Shown here: piece by piece, positions 58,066 through 64,000 of the stretch | How the letters are laid out: each line of letters opens with the position of its first letter | Position numbering within the stretch: position 1 is the first letter of the stretch | Source of the DNA: Paenibacillus sp. FSL H3-0469 | GTDB lineage: Bacteria > Bacillota > Bacilli > Paenibacillales > Paenibacillaceae | Length of the DNA: 64,000 nt | Assembly (NCBI RefSeq): GCF_038051945.1 | Contig: NZ_CP150302.1 | Coordinates: forward strand, 6,882,001-6,946,000 | Direction: 5' to 3' | The notes under the pieces: model-generated | What the model saw: the letters and a program-made list of their open reading frames with translations, nothing else | What the model was told of the DNA's origin: nothing | Databases searched by the model: none | Program-made: the position numbers and the translations under genes

Positions 58066-60134
58066 CCGGCAAAGCGCAGGTGATCGCCTTCGCCAATCTG
58101 GGCGGCGGGGATGCCGTTCAAGGGGTGATGAAACTGATCCGCACCTATCCCAAGGATCAGCGCGTGGTAGTCGCGGAGTTACCTTGTGTCGGGTTGCCGC
58201 GTATGGCCTACACCTTCGATCAGCAAATCGCCGAACTTCACAAAGAACGCACCATGGATCAGTTCCTGCTCGACATGGACCGCCAAGCCGTGAAGCCCAT
58301 CCAGGAGTACATGGTACAGCGGAGTGGCGTGGACTATATGTTGGTCAATCCGCGTTCTCAGCCGGAAGCACCCGTCATTCGCAAATTGACATCCAATCAA
58401 ACGTTAATATCGGCATCGGTGGTGCTACGGCAGCAGCTGGAGGCTTCCTATGATGTGATCATTCTGCTCACACAGGGGTCGTTCATCCAGCCCACAACTC
58501 ATTTTGCACTACGAACCGCAGATGCAGTGGTACTCTACAGCGCAGATGCTATTGATTTTGTCGGCAATTATACGCATTACCGCAGGCTTCTCGAAGTGTT
58601 CAGTGTGAAGTCGGAGCGATTGTATCTGTTCAGTGCAGATACCAATGTCAAAATTGATGAAGCACCTGTGTATACCAAATTCAGTGAGCTAATCAAACGC
58701 TGGAAGACGCTTGAACCGAACCAGATCCCCGTGCGGGAAGGACAAGCTGCTGGGCGTGACAATGAAACGGTAGGGATCATTGAACCCCTGGAATACTTGG
58801 ATGTTCAGATAACCATTCAGCCGGTCAACAGTGAATGGTCAGAGGGGGATGCCAAGAAACTGGAGGGGCTGCTGAACTTCGTCCGTTACCGGCTACAGGA
58901 GGAACACCTGGATGAATATGTGCAGTCCCTAACCCATGAACCTTCGCGGCAAAAGATCCGTTATTACATCTCGGATTTGATCCGGGAACAGAACGAGTAT
59001 TCCTTATCGATTCCTCTGAATGAAGTGGTGGAATGGGTGCAGAAGGAGATTACCGAGCTTGGGGTGCTGCAGGGCATTTTGGATAATCCTACGGTCAGTT
59101 CGATAGAAATCAATGGTCCGGAGCAAGTGATCATCGAGCAAGGCGGTCAAGATATACACCGGCCAGATATCAAGTTTCAGAGCGTGTCTCACTTGTATGA
59201 AGTAATTAACAAAATGCTCATGCCGATCGGCAAACCAATCTCCAGCACCGATCCGATTGTGGATGCCAATTACCGAGGCTTCCGGATCTGTGTCGTTGCG
59301 GATACGAAAGAGTACCAGGGGGTTAGCGCGAATGCACCGCTGATCAGTATCCGCAAGTTCCCGCCGGATGTGTACACGGATGAGCAGTGTATCCAGTATG
59401 GAAACATCTCGCCAGAGATGGCCGAATTCCTGCATTTCATTGTTCCGAAGGGTGCCAATCTCGTCATTGGCGGTGGAACCAACAGCGGGAAGACCACTCA
59501 ATTGATTCGTCTGCCAATGTGCATGGAGCCCATTACCCGTATTATCTCCATTGAGGATTCGGAGGAAATGATGCTGGCCAGCAAGCTGCAGTATCTGCAT
59601 TATCCGAATCTGCCTTCCCTGCTAGTGAAGGAGGTCGAGGATGAGAAGAAGAGCTATGGCATCGCCAAGCTAATCAAAGCTTGTCTGCGGCTCAAACCAG
59701 AGGTGATGTGCATCGGGGAGATCCGGGATGAACCGGCAGCACAACAAAGCCTGATTGGGATGAACACTGGGCACACCGTCTGGACGACCATTCACGCGAA
59801 CAGCGCGAAAGAAGCGGCGACCCGGTTCCTGCAACTCAACGGGAATACCATGGCTGCGGCCAGTCAGATTTCTGGATCAATTGACCTCATCGTGTTCCAG
59901 AAGAAATTGCCGAATGGAGTCCGTGTGGTGACCGAGCTGTCAGAGCTGATTGGCTACCGGGGAACCGAAGAGCCGGTGCTCAATCCGATCTTCAAATACG
60001 ATTACAGCCGGAAACGGCATGTTCGGGTCGGCAAGATCCAGTCTGAGTCATTGATGGAGAAGATTTATTTGAAAGACCCTGCGCAGGAAGAAGTCCGGCG
60101 CTGGTGTGAAGGGAAGGAGTTGAAGGCTATATGA
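58062..60134 (+). CDS. tadA: TadA/CpaF-type pilus ATPase with an N-terminal ParA-like extension
   Basis: 690 aa from ATG at 58062, GGAGGGG 5 bases upstream. Residues about 1-260 read like a degenerate ParA/TadZ domain (AQVIAFANLGGGDAVQ, VVVAELPCVGLPRMAY) without a proper P-loop. The TadA part starts at about 270; catalytic motifs are Walker A GGGTNSGKTT at 470-479, IISIEDSEEMML (Asp box), RLKPEVMCIGEIRDEPA (Walker B) and TGHTVWTTIHANS (His box). TadA powers Tad/Flp pilus extension and retraction. The family is normally 380-500 aa; the extension may replace or pair with the TadZ-like protein at 42863. tadB overlaps its stop. Confidence 0.88.
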   Translation: MTGKAQVIAFANLGGGDAVQGVMKLIRTYPKDQRVVVAELPCVGLPRMAYTFDQQIAELHKERTMDQFLLDMDRQAVKPIQEYMVQRSGVDYMLVNPRSQPEAPVIRKLTSNQTLISASVVLRQQLEASYDVIILLTQGSFIQPTTHFALRTADAVVLYSADAIDFVGNYTHYRRLLEVFSVKSERLYLFSADTNVKIDEAPVYTKFSELIKRWKTLEPNQIPVREGQAAGRDNETVGIIEPLEYLDVQITIQPVNSEWSEGDAKKLEGLLNFVRYRLQEEHLDEYVQSLTHEPSRQKIRYYISDLIREQNEYSLSIPLNEVVEWVQKEITELGVLQGILDNPTVSSIEINGPEQVIIEQGGQDIHRPDIKFQSVSHLYEVINKMLMPIGKPISSTDPIVDANYRGFRICVVADTKEYQGVSANAPLISIRKFPPDVYTDEQCIQYGNISPEMAEFLHFIVPKGANLVIGGGTNSGKTTQLIRLPMCMEPITRIISIEDSEEMMLASKLQYLHYPNLPSLLVKEVEDEKKSYGIAKLIKACLRLKPEVMCIGEIRDEPAAQQSLIGMNTGHTVWTTIHANSAKEAATRFLQLNGNTMAAASQISGSIDLIVFQKKLPNGVRVVTELSELIGYRGTEEPVLNPIFKYDYSRKRHVRVGKIQSESLMEKIYLKDPAQEEVRRWCEGKELKAI

Positions 60135-61006
60135 TGCCCGTTCTGCTGCTCTCAGCAGGGCTTTTGATTTCCTTTGGGCTGTTTTCGTTGCTGCCTGCGG
60201 CGAGTAGCCGTTCCAGGCAGCTTCGTATTGCCTTTGGATTCGAACAGACTCAAGCTGAGGCGAAGGCGGCAGGTATTCATCTGGAATGGCGTAACTTTGT
60301 GCAGATCCTTGGGATCTCTCTTGCGATAGGTGCATCGGTCGCTTATTGGACAGCGAACATCTGGTTTGTGGGTGTGGGCGTGGCGATGGGAGTGATTGTA
60401 CCCAAGATGATTATTTCGGCTGTGAAGTTCAAACGCAGGAAAGAGGTTCTCCTGAACTTGCCGGGGAATCTGCGGCTACTGTCCTCCAAGTTCCGGGATT
60501 GCAAATCCTTGCAGAAGTCACTAGAGATGTCTTTGCCGGTAATGAGCGGGGTGACGGTTCCGTTATTTGAGCAGATGTACTCTTCGCTGCGGATCGGGAT
60601 CGATGTGCCTACCGTACTGGAGCAAATGAAACAAGCCGTCCAGTTCAAGAAATTCGATGATTTCTGCGAGAAAGTAATGGCTGGGAATAAAGACGGATTT
60701 CATGCTCGTTCGGTAGATGGGATTCGGGAGAGCATCTCGGACATTGCTTCGGATATGCAATTGCTGCAGGAGATTGACATCGAGAATGAGAAAAAGCGGA
60801 TGGAACCGTTCGTGGTGTTCGGGATCAGCCTGCTCTTCCCATTCTTGTTCGGTTATCTGGAGAGTCAATTGGTCCAGGAATTTAAGGCGGCAACGACCCT
60901 GCAGACCGGGTTCGGCAAGCTGCTGCTGGCCAGTATGATTGTGGCCGTGTTAATCGGACTCTGGAAGAAGGACTCGCTGTTGCGACTCAATCTGGATGAT
61001 TTGTAA
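60131..61006 (+). CDS. tadB: TadB-like inner-membrane pilus platform protein
   Basis: 291 aa, ATG overlapping the tadA stop (ATGA). Helices at about 1-25, 55-90 and at the C-terminus (FVVFGISLLFPFLFGYLESQ, LASMIVAVLIGLW). The cytoplasmic middle has the T2SF-type layout (LPGNLRLLSSKFRDCKSLQKS, then DMQLLQEIDIENEKKRMEP). With TadC it forms the assembly platform for the pilus, driven by TadA. Confidence 0.75.
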   Translation: MMPVLLLSAGLLISFGLFSLLPAASSRSRQLRIAFGFEQTQAEAKAAGIHLEWRNFVQILGISLAIGASVAYWTANIWFVGVGVAMGVIVPKMIISAVKFKRRKEVLLNLPGNLRLLSSKFRDCKSLQKSLEMSLPVMSGVTVPLFEQMYSSLRIGIDVPTVLEQMKQAVQFKKFDDFCEKVMAGNKDGFHARSVDGIRESISDIASDMQLLQEIDIENEKKRMEPFVVFGISLLFPFLFGYLESQLVQEFKAATTLQTGFGKLLLASMIVAVLIGLWKKDSLLRLNLDDL

Positions 61007-61018
61007 AGGAGGTGAATG

Positions 61019-61897
61019 ATGATTACATCCATATTGCTTGGTTTAGCCGCTATGTGTATTGCCATTCCTGTCCTGCGGATCGCCATCCCGGGCTTTCAGC
61101 GCCAGAAGCAAATTATGAATATGGCAGCGCTCGTCAATCAGTCAGACGCGCAGCGCCTGCGGCTGCAGCAAAATGCGGTGGTCCGGTCACTTGCGGACCG
61201 GCTATCAACAAGGCAAACCAAAGGGAAGGTCAGCAAGCAGCGCGAGATGTACAACATGCTGGGGAATACGATGAGTTATGAAGTGTATCTCGCCAGAGCC
61301 ATTATCCAAGCTATACTGCCGGGTGGGTTTGCTCTTGTGTTGGCGGGCATGGTGCAGCAAGTCTTTTTTGTGATTGCTGGACCCATCCTATCGTTCTTAT
61401 TTTATTGGCTGCAAATGCGCAGAATCAAAGAGTCTTATCAAAAACGGCAAAATCAGCTCATTGCGGATTTGCCGTTTTTAATTAGCAAGATGATCACAGC
61501 GCTGGAGGTCGGTAAGCCGTTAAATGTGATTTTTCAGGAGGTGAGTACCCGTTGTGGTCCCACGTTATCCGCGTTGCTCAAGCGTCTCGTAGCGAATATG
61601 GGGACGATGCCGCAGAAGGATGCGTTGCAAATGTTTGCGAAAGAGGTCCATGTGCCTGTCGTATATGATTTTGTATCTGTCGTTAATGTCGTGGCGGAGA
61701 AAGGCTTTCATGAAGCTGAGGATGATCTGAATGGTGTTAAAAATGATCTGCGTACTCTAAGCAAGCTTGCCTTGCGGGAACGCACGCGGGGGAATCCCGG
61801 AAAGATGAATCTGTTCTACGGAATGGTGATCTTCCATGTGGTCGTGTTCTTTTTTATGATGCTGATCAAAATGTTTGGCGCATTTAATTCCCTATAA
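61019..61897 (+). CDS. tadC: TadC-like inner-membrane pilus platform protein
   Basis: 292 aa. ATG at 61019 (6 bases from AAAGGAGGTG) is better spaced than ATG at 61016. N-terminal helix (ILLGLAAMCIAIPVLRIAIP), a helical hairpin at about 80-140, T2SF-like core with LPFLISKMITALEVGKPLNV and VVAEKGFHEAEDDLNG, and a C-terminal membrane helix. Pairs with TadB in the platform. Confidence 0.8.
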   Translation: MITSILLGLAAMCIAIPVLRIAIPGFQRQKQIMNMAALVNQSDAQRLRLQQNAVVRSLADRLSTRQTKGKVSKQREMYNMLGNTMSYEVYLARAIIQAILPGGFALVLAGMVQQVFFVIAGPILSFLFYWLQMRRIKESYQKRQNQLIADLPFLISKMITALEVGKPLNVIFQEVSTRCGPTLSALLKRLVANMGTMPQKDALQMFAKEVHVPVVYDFVSVVNVVAEKGFHEAEDDLNGVKNDLRTLSKLALRERTRGNPGKMNLFYGMVIFHVVVFFFMMLIKMFGAFNSL

Positions 61898-61923
61898 ACC
61901 TAAATTGAGAGGATGTTACACGA

Positions 61924-62163
61924 ATGAAGAAGCAGATGAAGAAAATGGTTGAAGGTACAAAGCAGGCAATGATTAACGCTCCAGCATTCCTGGCAGGAAG
62001 GCTAAATCGGTTTCGGACAGAAGAGCGCGGAGATGCCATGCAATGGGTCATTGGTATTTTGATTACGCTGCTCTTGTTCATCGCCGTGTATCTGTTGTTC
62101 AAGGCACAGATCAACACCTTTGTGGTGGACAAAATCTTCGGCAAAATGAACTCGCTTGACTAA
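61924..62163 (+). CDS. Flp-like pilin
   Basis: 79 aa from ATG at 61924 (GAGAGG upstream). A hydrophilic leader ends in EERGDAMQWVIGIL and a long hydrophobic helix follows (ILITLLLFIAVYLLFKAQI), as in pilins processed by a prepilin peptidase. Cleavage would fall after the Gly of ERGD. The Glu and Tyr at mature positions 5 and 6 of true Flp pilins are absent, so it is Flp-like, not typical. Leader is longer than usual (about 40 residues). Confidence 0.65.
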   Translation: MKKQMKKMVEGTKQAMINAPAFLAGRLNRFRTEERGDAMQWVIGILITLLLFIAVYLLFKAQINTFVVDKIFGKMNSLD

Positions 62164-62173
62164 GGAGCTTGTC

Positions 62174-62599
62174 ATGCGCCGCAGATGGAAACAGTTTATC
62201 CGGAGCGAGAGAGGAGACGGTATCATATCCTTCTTCTTTCTGATGCTGATCGTGTTAACGATTGCTTTGATTACGGTGAGCATTGTGCAATATGTGATGA
62301 TCCGTTCCAATTTACGTACAGCCGCAGGGGAAGTGCTGCAGATCATGAAGGTGGAGAATGGGGCAGACCATGCAACACGGACCCGGCTGGATGGTTTGCT
62401 CCAAAGCATGGGCATGAATCCGGCCATGGTATCGTTCAGCGCTACCCCGAAGCCGGTCCAGCGCGGAGATCTGCTGGAAGTAACGGTGGTTCGGGAGTAT
62501 AACGTATTTGCCCTGAAGGCGGTGGGCGTTTACTATACCATACCGATAACGGTTCATGTCTCTGGACTAGCGCATAAATTCTTCAGGACGGGGGATTAG
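62174..62599 (+). CDS. TadE-like pseudopilin
   Basis: 141 aa from ATG at 62174, AAGGAG upstream. Shares the SERGDGIISFFFLM leader-helix motif with the Flp-like pilin, then a long helix and a beta-rich soluble part (PKPVQRGDLLEVTVVREYNV) of the TadE/DUF4320 type. Likely minor pilin processed by the same peptidase. Confidence 0.7.
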   Translation: MRRRWKQFIRSERGDGIISFFFLMLIVLTIALITVSIVQYVMIRSNLRTAAGEVLQIMKVENGADHATRTRLDGLLQSMGMNPAMVSFSATPKPVQRGDLLEVTVVREYNVFALKAVGVYYTIPITVHVSGLAHKFFRTGD

Positions 62600-62600
62600 C

Positions 62601-63020
62601 ATGTGGATTAAGGTCTGCGGGGCCATCCTATTTGGTCTAATCCTGATCGTCTTGGTGATGGATTTACTGGTGGTTGATAGTGTGTATGACTCTACGGGCA
62701 GAGCTGTGGAACACGCGATTGATGCGGGCATTATCCGTTCCGGCATCGTGACGGATGCGCAGCAGGGGCTTGTACAACTGGAGCAGAATGCCTTGCGTTC
62801 AGCGACTCGGAATGCTTTTATACAGAGTCTGAACTTAAATGCTGCAATGGAGAATCCGGTGATGAAGAGCAGCACCTTTGAGCTTCATCTAACGTATGAT
62901 TCCGGGGATGTCCCCTGGATCGATGTGGTCTTTCGCACACATGTCTCCTTCGCGTTGCCTGGTGTTTCATATCCAGTAACCGTTCATCGCAATATTCCTT
63001 ATGAGAGTATTTATAAATAG
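62601..63020 (+). CDS. TadE/TadF-like pseudopilin
   Basis: 139 aa from ATG at 62601, GGGGGAT upstream. One N-terminal helix (CGAILFGLILIVLVMDLLVV) and a soluble domain with FIQSLNLNAAMENPVM and DVVFRTHVSFALPG. No ERGD motif, so processing is uncertain. Position and layout fit the second minor pilin of Tad clusters. Confidence 0.6.
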   Translation: MWIKVCGAILFGLILIVLVMDLLVVDSVYDSTGRAVEHAIDAGIIRSGIVTDAQQGLVQLEQNALRSATRNAFIQSLNLNAAMENPVMKSSTFELHLTYDSGDVPWIDVVFRTHVSFALPGVSYPVTVHRNIPYESIYK

Positions 63021-63041
63021 TGAGGGAGGAAGGTCAAGCCT

Positions 63042-63725
63042 TTGAAGAAGTTATGGAATAAGTATACCCGTAGCGCATTGATCGTCCTGCTTGGACTGAT
63101 CCTTGCGCTGGTTGCGTTTCAGTTCAACAGCCGGAACATTGCGCAGCAGGTGAAAACCAAAAAGATCATTGTCGCTGTCGCCAATATTGATCCGTATATG
63201 CCAATCACCAAGGAACAGCTCAAATTCCGCGAAATAGTGCTTAGCGAAGTGCCGGAAGATGCAATACAAGCAGCCGATGAGCTAGATTTCAGCGATGCCT
63301 ATGCTTCCAAGTATGGATTCATGGCCGGTACTCCGATTCGCAAGTCACTCGTGACCACCGCAGCGGCCTCTGGTATGGGAGCTGCGGTCTCTTTACAAGA
63401 GGGGATGCGGCAAATTGGGGTGAAGACGGATCTGGTCCTGTCTTCCGGGGATGAGGTCAAGCCGGGCATCCTGGTGGATGCCTATGCCTTCGTGTCTGAT
63501 GCGACCACGGGGCAATCGAAAAAAATGATTCTACCGGAGTTGTCGAAGCTGAAGGTAGTGAAACGATTGAATGCGGAAGGGAAAGTTCCCGATCCGGCAG
63601 AGGGTGGAAGCCTGATTCCCTCCGTGATTGTACTTGAGGTAACCCCCCAGCAGGCTGCGCTGCTGATGGAGGCCCAAGAAACCGGGAAGGTCTACCTGCT
63701 GCCAGCAGGCACCCTTCATCCGTGA
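63042..63725 (+). CDS. CpaB/RcpC-like pilus assembly protein with SAF domain
   Basis: 227 aa from TTG at 63042 with GGGAGGAAGG upstream. Membrane anchor (SALIVLLGLILALVAFQF), SAF domain with KIIVAVANIDPYMPITKEQL and VPEDAIQ, then AGTPIRKSLV and a C-terminal beta domain (GDEVKPGILVDAYAFVSD). CpaB proteins belong to Tad/Flp assembly machines, acting at the outer face of the membrane. Confidence 0.85.
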   Translation: MKKLWNKYTRSALIVLLGLILALVAFQFNSRNIAQQVKTKKIIVAVANIDPYMPITKEQLKFREIVLSEVPEDAIQAADELDFSDAYASKYGFMAGTPIRKSLVTTAAASGMGAAVSLQEGMRQIGVKTDLVLSSGDEVKPGILVDAYAFVSDATTGQSKKMILPELSKLKVVKRLNAEGKVPDPAEGGSLIPSVIVLEVTPQQAALLMEAQETGKVYLLPAGTLHP

Positions 63726-63736
63726 GGAGGGCTCAT

Positions 63737-64000
63737 ATGAAGCGAATAAGCTTATGGTTAGGACTGACCCTGCTGTTGGCAAGCGCTCCGGTAACTCATG
63801 CGGAGCAGAGCGGGCCTGAAGAAGCGGGATCAAGCACGGTTATGTCAGCCACCTATGCGGTCTATAATGAGCCCCTTGGTCGTCTCCGAATGGCGGGTCA
63901 GCCAGCGTACCTTACGCTGAGCGCCTCTGGAAATCTACAGTTTAACCAGTCACTAACCCTTATGGTTGAGCAGCAAACCGATGCCAGCTGGCAATACGCA
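63737..64000 (+). CDS. Secreted protein, 3' end outside the window
   Basis: At least 88 residues from ATG at 63737, GAGGAGGG 6-7 bases upstream. A signal peptide (LWLGLTLLLASAPVTHA) is clear. The mature start (EEAGSSTVMSATYAVYNEPL) is not assigned. Co-directional with the Tad genes, so likely a secreted part of the same machine. Confidence 0.7.
   Translation, partial: MKRISLWLGLTLLLASAPVTHAEQSGPEEAGSSTVMSATYAVYNEPLGRLRMAGQPAYLTLSASGNLQFNQSLTLMVEQQTDASWQYA

Larger units (their letters stand above)
13460..64000. mobile_element. Large composite integrative element (ICE- or phage-like), right end outside the window
   Basis: Its left edge is marked by a serine recombinase gene abutting a split host gene. 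Inside it are an ImmR/ImmA-type switch, Rha antirepressor, O-type replication protein with iterons, a small resolvase, toxin and defence cargo, and a transfer locus with VirB4, FtsK-type pump, cell-wall hydrolase and Tad pilus genes. That all of this is one element is inference from order and content; nested or adjacent elements cannot be excluded. No second copy of the attachment core was noticed in the window. Confidence 0.6.

Noticed and set aside
1..64000. tRNA, rRNA or tmRNA genes as integration sites
   Set aside because: None was recognised on either strand; the visible integration point is the yheC/D gene.

Overview
The window looks like the chromosome of a spore-forming Gram-positive bacterium, most likely Paenibacillus or a close relative. 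It carries a YheC/YheD-type spore-coat ATP-grasp gene, an RHS/YD-repeat toxin of Bacillales style, AGGAGG-type ribosome sites with many GTG and TTG starts, and many short Firmicutes phage-type genes. Family names come from motif reading; no database was searched.

Positions 1-13460 are host flank. An IS1182-like element (1-~1489) has removed the 5' end of a membrane protein gene. A decayed piece of a yheC/D gene lies at 2666-2895. A 2.8 kb-residue secreted protein follows (alpha/beta hydrolase of LCAT type, OmpL47-like and FN3 modules, three RCC1-type regions). It converges through a shared terminator on a yheC/D gene whose 5' part is missing. That gene is cut exactly where a large serine recombinase gene ends, so 13449-13470 is the likely left attachment site of a large integrated element.

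From about 13460 to beyond the right edge I read one composite element of more than 50 kb. (a) 13.5-19.8 kb: large serine recombinase, two secreted/lipoproteins, an Mrr-like nuclease. (b) 19.8-31.7 kb: a phage/ICEBs1-like control and replication module: ImmA-ImmR, a divergent Xre gene with palindromic operators in a perfect promoter, a Rha antirepressor, a replication-O-like protein with an origin of ten 20-bp palindromic iterons inside its gene, many small phage-type genes and a small resolvase. This region holds two hammerhead-type self-cleaving ribozymes with compensatory changes, and a dispersed 23-bp palindrome that also occurs inside the rha reading frame. (c) 31.7-42.8 kb: cargo, including a broken DNA methyltransferase and a giant RHS toxin with a DUF3885-like immunity gene. 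(d) 42.9-64 kb: a long co-directional transfer locus that mixes type IV secretion parts (VirB2/3/6-like membrane proteins, VirB4, an M23 plus lysozyme-like cell-wall hydrolase, an FtsK-type DNA pump) with a Tad/Flp pilus set (TadZ, TadA, TadB, TadC, Flp-like and TadE-like pilins, CpaB). An AT-rich Shedu-type defence nuclease is inserted in the middle.

A reasonable model is an ICE (or phage-derived conjugative element). ImmR/ImmA hold it silent, the serine recombinase excises it, the O-like protein replicates it from the internal iterons, and a Tad-T4SS hybrid machine moves it. No capsid, terminase, tail or relaxase gene is visible here. The right end, where the missing 5' part of yheC/D should lie, is outside the window.
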